Of a stretch of 64,000 nt of DNA, positions 28,328-40,700 are shown piece by piece. A program made the translations under genes and the position numbers. A model generated the notes under the pieces. That model was not told the origin of the DNA. It worked only from the letters and a program-made list of their open reading frames with translations, and searched no databases. The first letter of the stretch is position 1. Each line of letters begins with the position of its first letter. Source of the stretch: Brugia malayi (taxonomy: Eukaryota; Nematoda; Chromadorea; Rhabditida; Onchocercidae); the NCBI RefSeq assembly GCF_000002995.4, contig NW_025062475.1, positions 5,246,528 to 5,310,527 on the forward strand, given 5' to 3'.

Positions 28328-30077
28328 ATTGAATTTGAAAAATCAACAAAACCAGTTTGTTACAATTCATGCAAATATAGAATAATTACGGAATAATAAA
28401 TAAGAACAAATAAAGTGATAATATAATAAATAAATAATTATCAATATTTGAATACTATTATTACATAGAATAAGAAAAATATTAAATAAAAAATAAAATA
28501 AACGAAAAATAAAGAACAAATCAAAGAATTGCCCAGTTATCATCCAGTAGATATATAATCTGAGTGATAAAGCTGTGATAAAATTATGATAAAACTAAGA
28601 AAAGTTGAAAAAAGTTAAAAAGCTTAAAGAAAGATTTTCAAAAAGTGAAAAGAACTTTTCATATTTATAAATGATAACAGTAACAAAATGGTTGTCCACT
28701 ATACATTTCAACCGGAAACCTTCGTTCTTTTGCACCAACACTTTGTTCATTGAATACTTAACGGAGAAAGAAGAGAGAGAGAGAGAGAGGGAGAGAGAAA
28801 AAACAAAATAAAATAACAAACTTTACTGAATTAGATTTAGGATTAAAAAAAAAAAACAAAATTTGAAAAGAGAAATAAAATGAAAAGGAAATATTAGGGG
28901 AAAAGCAAAGAAAAGTATTTAAGGAAATTTTAAAAAAAAGAGAAACGATACTTTTATGATGAAAAAAAAAGAGAAAGAAGAAATGAGAGATAAAGTTAAT
29001 CAAATGAGAGAATAGCTGAAAAGACAAAAAAAAAAAAAAAAGAAGAGAAAGAAAAGAGAACATAAAAACATTATCATTTTAGCCAAACAAAACTGGAAGT
29101 TAACTAAAATTTTTTTTTCAATTTTTTCTTGCATCTTCAATCGAACTTTTGTTTTCTTCTCTTCTTCTCTTCTTTTCCCCTTTCTCATCTTCACCTCTTC
29201 CATCATCATCTTTTCCTTCTTCACTTTATTTTTTATTTTTCTTTTTTTCTTATTCCCATCCTCTTTTTTTCTTTACCAACTGTACTTTAAAATAATAATA
29301 AAAATGAATTTCATTTCTATCATTAAGGTTGATTTAAATCTGAATCAAATTACAAATCACATTTCAAATACTAGATATTGAGTCGACAAGCAAATTTCAT
29401 TCGAATTTTAATTAAATTGAAATTAGCCATAGTTTAAATAAGCTTCATTTCCAGTTTTTTTTTAAATTAAATCAGCTTAAAATTAATAGTTGTAATAGGC
29501 AAATTTTAAGTACAAATTTCATTTAAATTTAAAAACAATGCTAATAAACAAATTTCGGTTCAATCATTATATTCGAATTGAAACTTTATTTCAAAAATTT
29601 TTATTATACATATTATACCAATAAAAAAGGTAAAATGTCAGAATAAAAAATGATGGCGAATTTTTGTGGAAAAAATTGACTTAAATTTTAAACGAAATGC
29701 TTCCAATTAAACTAAAATAAGGAAACAAAAGGAGAAAATATTAATAATAAATGAAAAAAAAAAGTAAAGAAAAAATTGAAAAGGAGAAAGAAATTAAAGA
29801 AATCAAAATATTATTTATATTTTTCAACATAAAAAAATATAAATTATATTAAGTAAAAACAAAACAGCTCATCATTTTAATTACTTAATTTATAATAATG
29901 AGATAATGAAGCGGAAAAGGATGAGAAAAGCTTTTAAGCCAATCCTTTTTTCTTCTCTCTTTTCTTTTTTCTTATTTCATTTTTATCTTTATTATTTTTT
30001 CCCTCAACTAAAGCTCACTTTTAACTTTATCATCTGACAAAGTTTATTTATCCATTAACACATAACATATACACAAA

Positions 30078-30117
30078 CATACACACACACACACACACAC
30101 ACATACACATACACACG
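30078..30117. repeat. (CA)n microsatellite
   Basis: Mostly uninterrupted CA dinucleotides with a few ATACA variants. Similar shorter CA patches occur at about 3,669-3,686 and 15,577-15,600. Confidence 0.85.
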
Positions 30118-31370
30118 CATACAAACAGACAGATACAAGTAACTTTTCCATTTTCTCAAAACATTTCACAGTAATAAATCTATGAAAGAGAAGAATAAAG
30201 CGCTAACTAATTAACTTATCCAGTTATTATCATTATTATTGTTATTGCTAAAAGTTTTTGATTGGTATAATTTTGCAGATTTAAGTAAAATTTTATCATT
30301 TATATTTCGTATAGCTTTTTTTCCATTTCATTTTTTATTTTTTTTTTTTTCGTTTTTTCTTCTTTTTTTAATATACTTTGTTATATAGTTCTATGATTAT
30401 TATGTATGTTTATTTATAGTATATTATTCACTTCTTTTTCTTATTGTTTGCTTATAATTAATATTATATTATTTACACAATAGTATTGTTTGTTTTGTTT
30501 TGTTTTTATTCTCTTTAATTTCAAACATATAAATGGAATAATTAAAATATAATTGAAACATATATATATTGTTTGTGATAATATTATCATTTTGTTCTTA
30601 TATTCTTCTAAAGGAAAAAAACATTTAACAGTAAAAATATAAAAATTAAGAATGTATGAACCGAAATGAATTATTGTGTTAGATGAAATAATTAATTATA
30701 ATATTCAACGATCAATCATATTTTAATGATAAAAGTAATTTGGATTTTATAGCATATTAAAATAATGTAAAAAGATATAATTATTGTATTTGGTGGATAT
30801 TTTGTAAGCTAAGAGTTCATAAGATTGTTTTCATAAAAATCATTTTATTAATTTCTATTAATTATAATCTACAACAAAAGAGGCTAATATTTCCTTCAAA
30901 TTTTTTATAATTCATTGTACAAATTACTTGCGTAAGCGTCAAAATTTAACATCTTTTTTATACTCTATAATATATGATATTCTTTCATTCATTTCATATA
31001 TGTTTCCATTTTTGTATTTAATTGTACGTATACGAAACAAAAAGAGAACAAATTAATTTTTAAAACAGTTTAGAAAATGAATTGTTAAAAAATAATTAAA
31101 TATGTATTAAACATACAAATAATAATCAAGAATAATTTTTAACAATGATTTATTTGTTTCAAATTTGACTACAATTAAATAAAAAATAGATAAAAGAATG
31201 AGTAATCAAATATTTCTTTTAATAAATTTTGTAAGAAAAAGAAAAATAATTACGATGAAAAGGAATTATTAAAATTCAACAAACAATATAAGTACAACAT
31301 AAAGTTAATGAAACAGTTTTTAAAAAATGTATGTAAATAAATTCTTTGCTAATTGTATGTACATTTATAT

Positions 31371-31452
31371 TTGCGTGTAAGTTTACGTATATGTATGCGT
31401 GTACGTTTGCATGCATGTTTGCGTGTATGTATGCATGTGTGTATGTATACGC
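31371..31452. repeat. Alternating purine-pyrimidine tract
   Basis: About 80 bp of GTGTA/TGTATGCGTG/GCATGCATG words in near-regular purine-pyrimidine alternation, of the kind able to adopt Z-DNA. Not coding. Confidence 0.7.
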
Positions 31453-31683
31453 AATTGTATTATTATTGCATTAATTTGAAATAAAAGAAGTTAGATGAAT
31501 GAAATGAATGAATGAATGAATTGTAAATGATGCATTGATGACCGATACAATTTGCTAGAAAAATGAAAAGAAAAAAAAGAAGTAAAAAAAGAGAAAAATG
31601 AAAATTCATGTTTCGATCAAAAAGCGATAAAAACTGAGCAAAGAAAAAGGAAAGATTAAAATCTTTCCAATTTTAAAAGTGGA

Positions 31684-31720
31684 CCAATAGGAGAGAGGGT
31701 TGACCTTAGCAGTATATATC
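31684..31720 (+). promoter_or_regulatory. Promoter-like island, no assigned gene
   Basis: CCAAT (31684-31688), TGACCTT (31702-31708, complement of an extended nuclear-receptor half-site AAGGTCA) and a TATATAT word (31713-31719) occur in order within 40 bp. They are followed by about 70 bp of non-repetitive, more GC-rich sequence. This stands out from the simple sequence around it. The implied transcription is plus strand, but no downstream exon was recognised. Confidence 0.25.
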
Positions 31721-34470
31721 AACGATGTCAACTCTGTCATCCTCATTGTCATTCCCGCTTTTCTTCGTCGCTCTTTTTCAACATTAAATCTTGATAGAAA
31801 TTTTTAATACTACTACTATTACCAACTGCGACTAATTCTAAAATACAGACATTAAATATCTTTCTTCTCTTTCTTATTTATGGAATTTTGCCAGTGAATT
31901 CAAAATGAAAAAAATAAAGAAAAAAAATGAAAACAAAAAAAAACTTAAATCAATTAATTAATCATTTTATTAGCAAAAATAAATTGTTTCATAATTCGAA
32001 TTTGATTGTGCATTAGTCTATAAACACCAATAAAAAAAAAAAGCTAAAGCGTAAATAAATACACAATATTAATTTGTACAGAATAGGAACTGTTTTTAAA
32101 AGTTAAAATTTAAAAAATTTCTAAAATATTTTGCAAAAATGGAAAAAGCGAAAAAAAAAAAGAAGAAGGAATCAAAGGAAAACAAAACAAAATAGAAGCG
32201 ATAACTATCATTGAACAAATATTCATTCAAAATGGTGGAAAAAAAGAAAAGAGAAAAAGAGAAGGAAAGAAATTTAATTTGTTGATGAAATTATTGTTTG
32301 TCAACAATAATCGTGTTATTTCTTCCAATAAATTGAACAAATTATAGGAATTAATTAATTAGCTAAAAAGGATTAGAGTAAACATAAGGTTATATTATAA
32401 AACAAAATTGCTTTTGATAAAGTTAAAACTGTTATTACTTTAATTAAATGTTTAATTTATACTTGGATTAAAAGTTCAAATTGTCATTATCAGGATAACA
32501 TCATTCTCGTTATCTTATCAGTTGATAACATTTATTCAAATGATATACGATGGGTATGATTAGCCGATAAAAAGAAAAAACAGAAAGAATTAATTGCACA
32601 ATTAATGTTATTCCAGTTATCATAATATTTGAATAAATTACTATTCATATCATTTAATTAACAAATCCACTTTGAAATTCACATAAAATTTAATTTATCG
32701 TGAATGAGTCAATATTTTTCATTAAAATAATTGTTCCATATAACATCAAATTATAAATGGAAATGGAAAATAGTTAATAAAATGTTATACAGAATTTAAT
32801 TTACTATGAATGTGGAAAATCATTTAATGAATGAGTTATTTTTCAATTATAATAATTGATCTACATCGAGTTATTCGATCAAGGACTAATAAAGCAAATA
32901 AGGCTGATTTTTTAGATAAATTTTAAATTCAAAATTTTCTGAGATATTTAATGATGAAAACAAAAAATAACAAAAAGAACAAAAAATAAATAAATAAATA
33001 AATAGAAATAAAATTTAGCGGTTGATAGAATTTCAAAAAATTCTAATAGCAGTTAACAATCTAAATTAATATAATCAAAAAGATACTGTCTAATAATTAT
33101 CACAATTTAATCTCTTATAGAAGAACAAAAATTTTCAAAAAAATAAGTGACTATAATTTAATTAATTCATTAATTAATATACAAATAAAGCTTTGATTAC
33201 TTTCGAAGTTTTTTTTTTTTTAAAAAACAGTATTTAAGCGAAATTAATTAGTTGATGAATTAATTAATTATTGATCATTAAACGAATAAACCATTGCGAA
33301 TTAAAATTGTGATTGTTCATCAAAAATTGATTGTGAATGAAATTAACTGGGCGAACAAAATGAGAAGAAATAGTAAATAACAAATTGCAACAATTCAAGA
33401 AAAAAGTTAAATTAAAATTTTATAATTGAAATGAATATTCTCATATAGACATAATTAAATCTTTAATTAATAAATGCACTATTATCTTAAGGCTTTCTTT
33501 TAAAATTCTTTCATATAGATTGCATCCGACAAACTGTTTTTTATTAAAATTAAATAAAGTTTGGCTTATTTTCCTTCAACATTCAATAATTATTTTCTTT
33601 CGCTTTAACATTTTAAATATTCTATTCAAATACTTAGGATTTGAAATTCCGCGAATTAATGCGAAAATGAATATAATTACTGTAATTTCCTATGATACAT
33701 TCTGCTTAAATCATGAGTAAGTTACTTTATCTATCTACTTAATTTATTTGTTTACTTATTTATTTATGCAATTATCTGTACCGCTTCTCTTTCATTTCTT
33801 TATTTTTTTACGACTTAATCCGTTTGTTTTGTTGATAATTATCAAATTTTTTGCAAAACGAAGAAAAACTGTAAAGAAAAATTATATTAAGCAATTTTTT
33901 TTTTAAAAAAAAAAAGAAAGAAAAGACAAAAATTTTTTTAAATTAAATTTCGTTTTTGATTCAATAAAAAAAACATTAATAATAAGTTCTTATTTTGTTT
34001 TTTTCTTTAATTAGCAATTGTAACTCCTGATGGTATCAGAAATGAATCATAAACTAATATGCAAATATCATATAGTAGCGTTCCCCTAATCAAATATTAT
34101 GCCATCCATTTTATCATAATTCTTAAGAAATACTCAATGAACAAATCTTAATTGTATTTTCTCTTTTTTTCAAATTTGATCATATAAAAATTCAATTAGC
34201 TCACATTAGCTGAAAAATTTTAATTCTGAACCAAAAAAAGAAATACAAATTTAACAGTTGTCTCATAGTCTCTCCTTTTTATTTTTTCTCTCTTTTCTCA
34301 TTTTATTTCATTTGTATTTAAAATTTTTATACTAACAAATTTTTTGTTATATGAATAATTCTGTTTTAAAATTCAAAACAAGAAATTTTTTGGGAAAAAA
34401 ATGAAAAGAATCGACAAGACAAGAAACAGTTGTCTGATCGTATGAGAAACAAAACATATAATCCATCTAT

Positions 34471-34560
34471 CCATCCATCCTATCCGGTCCTCTCCTGTCC
34501 TCGTCTTCGACCTGATCCTGTCCGTTCGTCTGTTTTTCTTTCCGTCTTGTCTGTTGGCTT
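34471..34560. other. CpG-containing pyrimidine-rich patch
   Basis: About 90 bp with repeated TCCATC and CCTGTCC words and about six CpG dinucleotides (within CCGG, CTCGTCTTCGAC, CCGTTCG and CCGTC), surrounded by CpG-poor AT-rich DNA. The minus strand is open in two frames and encodes charged peptides, but no splice context supports a gene. Confidence 0.4.
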
Positions 34561-37039
34561 TTAATTTAGCTTGATTTTCTTTTTTTTTTCTTTTTTGATG
34601 AAAAATTTTTCTGATAAAGGAAAGAAATCTGATATGATAAAATATATGTGTAATGATGAAATCAACTATTTAAATTAAATTCATAACAAAATTGCAAGAA
34701 AATGAATAAATAATTTTTTTCTGACTCTAAATTGATATTTAATAATTAGTAATATTAAATGATAAAATAATCGAATTTTTTCCACCTAACTGTTAATTTA
34801 AATATTAGACGTAAATTGAAATTGTTATATATTTGCTAAAAAATATTCTTAGTAAGTTAAAAAAGTAAGAAAGAAAACTATTATTTCATATTATAATACT
34901 TATTTTAGCTCATCTATATGCAATAATTAAAATTTTAAAATTAATTCAAAATGAAAATATTTGTGAATTGAGTTCAATGATAATTGAATAATTGACGCTC
35001 ATTTTATAAATCCAGAAATGATGTATTTTTTCTTTTTAAAATATCAATAAAAATTAAAAAACAACGCTTTATGTTATTCTTTTATCCAAATTAAATTAAA
35101 AGATTATATGGTAATATTGCATTTAAAATAAAAAAAATTTAATTCTTGCAATGATAACATCACAAAATCCCATAATATCAATTTTTGTTAGAGCACGCAT
35201 TTCACAAAATATCAAAATTTCAAAAATCAAAAAAAAAAAAAAATAGAATAAAAAAAATACAAAAACTAGATAAAACGATGACAAGAAAAAACGAATAAAT
35301 GGAAGAGAGAGAGAGAGGGAGAGAGAGGAAAAAAAGAATGCAAATAAATTTCAAAAATTAAATTGAAAAGAAAGGAATAAAAATGCTAAAATGATAGACA
35401 ATAAATACATTAATGATAAATGCATTTTAAATGTTACTCGTCGTGCAAAAAAAAAAAAAAAATTATTTCTAATTGCCGTTTTACGTGAAAAATTCATTTC
35501 ATTCGATGTAAAATTTCATGAATGTTTCTTGCAGTAGCAATCATTCATTTCATTTTAGCTTTAACTTATTCATTAATCATTTACATCCTATTAATGTATT
35601 ACTTACCTATTTCTTTTATATGTATATCAATTATTTAAGTTCCTTTACCTTATCTTTTTACAGATGTAGACATTAAGCTTTTCTCCTTCAATCATTTCAA
35701 ATTTATGAATTTTTTTTTAAGTATATTAGTGACTAGATTAAATTAAAGATTTACTTTTAAAATTACTCTATTAATTTTATCATTACAAGTTAAATTAATA
35801 GATGAGTTCAATACATTAAACGGAATTTTAGTTTATTTACTAAGATAAATGCGCTTCTCTCCTTGCTTTTGTTTTCCTTTTTACCCAAGATAAATATTAA
35901 TAAGTAAAATAATAGTAAATTATATGTGATAACTATTAGTAATTGGGACAACTAATTTTTCAAAATACTTTTTTGTTTAAATGAATAAATTTACATATTA
36001 TTATTTAATAAAAAAGGGAAACTAAATAAACCAATGAATAAGCTAAGAACACTACAATTATTTAAATCAATTACCAAATTCTAATCATTATCGTAATTTC
36101 TATCAAATATTTTCATATGACAGTATAATAAAGTGAATTAATGATAAAATTTATATTTAATAATGATTAACAGAATTCATTATATTACTTATTTGATTCA
36201 TTTTACAAAAAAAGAAAAAGTATACCAAAAAATTATCTCAAATTTAAAATTATTCAACAAAAAAATTTTAATTCTTCATATATTTCTTTTCTTTCTATTT
36301 CTTTCATTTTTTTTTTTTACTTTTTGTTGTTCCGTAAAAGAGGAAATGAAGTAGCAAGAAAAAAAGAAAAGAAAGAAAGAAAAAAGAAAGAGAAATGGAA
36401 GAAAAAAATTGAAATTGAAGTAAATTAAGTTAAAAGCAAATCGAGTATTCTTAAAGTAAAAGAAAATAGTTACCACTTAAGATATCAAGGATCAAATATG
36501 AAAATAAACGAATGGTTTTTCTCTTTCTTTTTCTTTTCTCCTTTCTTTCCTCTTTTTTTTAACTTCATTTTAAAATATTCAATATTTGTATATTTGAAAT
36601 GATTCATAAAAGAGGATATTATTCTATTATTTTCGAACCTTTTTTTTTCTTCAACAATCAAATATTAATTTTAATTAAATGGAAAGATTAGAAAGAAAAC
36701 ATCAAATTATATATATACAATTTAAATAGATTGAAATAAGAAATTGAAAAATTCTTAATGTAACTTTTCGAAATTTATTCGTCTTTTTTTCTTCTCACTC
36801 TTTTTAATTTTATCAATTCTATTTCTAAATGTTTTAAGAACTGTTGTTATCATTATTATTAACCAAATCATTGTAACTTTTAGAGTAGTCTAAATCCTTT
36901 AAACTTTTCATCTATTTCTGTAAATGACATTCTCAAACTTCTTTTTCATTCCCTCTCTCTTTCTTTCTCACTTCTCATCCTCTCTCTCTTTCTTTCTTTT
37001 TCCCTTTCTATCACTCATGTACACAACTGCTCACATCAG

Positions 37040-37108
37040 GTGATAAATGATATCGAGAAGTTGGCACGTTTCAATTTCGTACCAAATTGTGATCGTTCGT
37101 TAAAATGA
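37040..37108 (+). other. Possible short exon, unassigned
   Basis: After CACATCAG (acceptor-like, ends 37039) a phase-0 frame of 22 codons reads VINDIEKLARFNFVPNCDRS, then Leu-Lys and TGA. The surroundings are CT-rich simple sequence on the left and AT-rich on the right. No partner exons were found, so it may be a terminal exon of an unseen gene, a conserved element or chance. Confidence 0.15.
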
Positions 37109-37642
37109 ATTTAAAAATAAATGAACGGAACCCTATAGAAATAATTCAGTCTTAATTAATTCAATTAATAGAATTATTTCAAAAAAATAGTTCCATTCAT
37201 AAATTACATATTTATAAAAGAAAATAAATTTGATTAAATTAATTTCAAATAGTAATTTGAAAACTTTCCAGAACATAAATGTATGTCTGTAAGAATATGA
37301 GTAAATTATTAAATAAAACAAGAGAATATTAATATCCAAAGTTTAAATTATAACTAAATTACATTTCTAAATATTTCAATATCATAAACTATATATAAAC
37401 TTTTTGAATAAGCTTATAACTTCCATTAAAATAATAGAAATCGCGGGATAAAATCCGCAGAAATTGATTGATACAGTCACTTAACTTAACAGACAAATTC
37501 ACACCGACACATACATACACAAACAGACACAAACATGCACAAAACTTGATTGATGACAAGCTAGAAGAGAGAGAGAGAGATGCTCAAATGATGATGAAGA
37601 AGCATCCCAAAATGCGTTTAGCTTTTCATTTCTACCAACCTT

Positions 37643-37770
37643 CCTTCACCTCCCCCCTCCTCCTCCCCCTCCTCTCTTTCCTTCACCTCCCCCCTCCTCC
37701 TCCCCCTCCTCTCTTTCCTCCACCTCCCCCTCCTCCTCCTCCCCCTCCTTCTTCTATTCCTCTCCCTTTC
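37643..37770. repeat. Long C/T tract with 37-bp tandem unit
   Basis: Polypyrimidine plus strand of CTCC/CCCCTCC words. A 37-bp unit starting CCTTCACC occurs at 37643 and 37680 and then a degenerate third copy starts at about 37717. The proline-rich open frame across it is a repeat product. Confidence 0.8.
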
Positions 37771-40700
37771 TTCTACTTTCTACCTTCTTTCTAATCATTT
37801 CATCAAAAAAAAGGATGAAAAAGAGAGAAATGAGAAAGCCTAAAGCAACAATAATCTTTGATCTTTGTAATTACATCCAATTAATTTAAATATCCAAAAA
37901 ATCCTTTATATTTAATAAAATTAGCGTTTTTTGTCTTGCCTCGTCTCTCTTGTCTTATATCATATTATTTTGTTGCAAAAATTTTTAACAATTTAATACT
38001 TCAAAATTTTGCTTTTCATTTTTTGTTAAATTTATTTTTTTCATATAGCACTCGTTGTAATTACATCTGAAGAAATTGATTAATTAATACTGCAAATCTT
38101 TTTTTTTTAATAACCAATAAAAAACCGATAATCAAATACTGTTTTTTTAAGAAATAATTTAAAAAAAAAAAAAAAAAAAAACATTATTAAATGCACGTAA
38201 CACTAACAAAAATTGAAAAATAAAAAATGAATTTTCTTAGTAAAAATATAAAAATTAAATGGAAAATAATATTTTGAGAATGATATTTTTAAAGAAACGA
38301 AACATTGTAATGAATTTGGATTAGATTTGATAAATAAACCATACTTTTTTGTCACCACTGAAATATGATTGGTAGTGTTTGATAAATGATAAGGGATCTT
38401 GAATTTCGGAAAAAAAAGGAAAAATATGGAGGAAGAGAAATTTTAAATTCATGATCATATATAAAATATGTAGATGATTATTCATTAATACTTTATCTTA
38501 TTATGCTAAAATAAAAATATTGGAAAATTATTGCTATTGTATTCTCTCATTACTTTAGAAAAAAACTAAATTTGAAAAATAAATTTAATTTTCAACAAAA
38601 TTTAATTTAATGAAAAAATTAACTTAATTTTTTCTTAATAACAATATAAAATTATATCGAAAATAATTAATGGTATTACTAGAGAAGCAAATCATTTCCA
38701 ATTTTTAAATCTATATTCTATTTGTAATTTCAGTCTTTCACTTTAAAATAATTGATAAATTTTTAATCTTACACTCTAAAATAATAAATACAGCTGATTT
38801 AACAATAAATTTATAAGTAATATAAATTCGTAATTTCAGATTTCATCGGTAATTAAATATCGATGCACTAGTGTTTATAGAATTTTTCTTTCTTTGCTAC
38901 CTATTGGAGTAATTTTTGTAGATTCTCGAACAGACTGAGCAATTAATATTTATACAACCATTTCAGTATAATTTATAGATATTCAGAGGGAATAAATGGA
39001 GAAAAAAGAGTGAAAACGGTGGAATAAGGGAAAATTTTTGAACAAATACTCATAAATATTGAAATAAACAACCATTTTAACGCTACAAATTATCAGAATC
39101 GAAGTAGTGAATTTTTTTGTAATAATGATAATAATGGTAACAGTGATGCCAAATAATAATAATAATAATAATAATTAATAATAATATCCAAAGAAATAAT
39201 ATTTTTAAGATGGAAAAATTCGACGATATACATAATATCTTTGTTTCGTGATAATGTTAATGCTGGTTTGATGATTAATATATTATTTAATTTACAATAA
39301 GATAAGAAACATAATATGTAAACGCATAGTATTAATAATTTTATAGACCTTAAAATTTTGATTAAATTTGAATAATCATTTAAAAAAAGAAAAGTTAAAC
39401 AATACTTTTATTGATATGAATGCAAATAAGTGAATTAGGAAATAATGTGCAGAAAAAGAAATGTAAAAATTATTGAAATGATATATACATATGTATTTAT
39501 ATATATATATAGTTGTGATGAAGAAAGAATGAAATTTGTTTGATGTAATTTGATCTATAATATAGTATTACTATCTGAAAGTCTTTAAAGATTAAATTAA
39601 AATTTGAATGATTAATGCAATTTTTAATGTGAATACAAATAAATGAAGTTTGAAAATCATAATATAATGATGATGAAATGATGATAATAGAGTAAAGATC
39701 AATTAAAGTGTTTTATTCAAAAATTAAAACTAGTATAAACTTTCTAAACAATAGCATTAGCAAGAGAAGCAATTGCAAATGAGAACCGATTGGTTTAAAA
39801 GCATTGAAAGATTGGAAATAAATTAATGTTAGCTGTAATTAGGAATAATGCATTTTAGAATTCGCTTTCTTGTTTTCATTTTAGATATTAGCTTAAATAT
39901 TGTTAGCATTATACGATTAATCAACATATAATTTAAAATTCAAGAAAACAAAAAAAAAATGAGCTAAAGCTGATAAAAGTTTTGATAGAAATGATGAAAA
40001 AATGAATTAAAAAATAAGTGCAAATTTAAACACTGAAATTTATTAAATTCAAATAAAATAACATTCATTTAGTTACCTTTTTTTCAATTGTAGCTTAATT
40101 TTAGGTTATCAAATGTTGAAATTTATCGATGTATAACTTTTTTTGAAACAAGATAATACTCAGTTAATTCAAGCATGAATCCTGAACTTTTCCTTCCTTC
40201 CGGTTTTGAATTTGACAATCCGTCTAGGTGTTCTACATTTTAGCAACAGATATTCTTTTTTTCACTTCAAACAAAACTATCACATTTTCCTTCGATTACT
40301 AAAAATCTAAAATCATTTTATTAATTTGTCATATCAGAAATGGAATACCGATTACAGTTGAGAGAAATTTAGTCAAGAAACAATTTAAGCAATGTAAATA
40401 TATTTCATTGTATATTTATAAATTAAATATAAAATAATAATGAAAAGAGAGAAAAGAAAGTTGCAATAATGAATGAAATAATTATTAAAAATTAAAAATT
40501 TGTAATTTCGAAAAAGAGAAGCAAAAAAGAAAAAAGAAATGTAGCAGAAATAAATTATTTTAGATTAAAAAAACAAAGAAACTAAAAAACAGGAACAAGT
40601 AAGTGGACTTGTAAGTGGACTTATACATAAAATAAAATGTATTAGACGAAGAGGTAAAAAATACAACTTATAAATTCAATATTTTAATTTTATTTTTAAA

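Larger units (their letters stand above)
24911..31680. other. Gene-poor region upstream of FGF gene
   Basis: AT-rich with many ATAATA words, A-runs and purine-rich patches. It probably includes the 5' UTR, 5' exons or promoter of the minus-strand FGF gene, but no start exon could be fixed. Nothing else codes convincingly; open frames around 28.6-29.2 kb are simple-sequence products. Confidence 0.5.

Noticed and set aside
28595..29224. Three overlapping minus-strand frames
   Set aside because: Simple A/G-rich DNA read as Phe/Ser/Leu or Lys/Glu repeats.
37468..37794. 108-codon proline-rich open frame
   Set aside because: Translation of the CTCC repeat tract; no gene context.
40215..40233. 13-base match (CCGTCTAGGTGTT) to the MSP coding sequence
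   Set aside because: Matches of this length are expected by chance within a 64-kb window; no flanking similarity.
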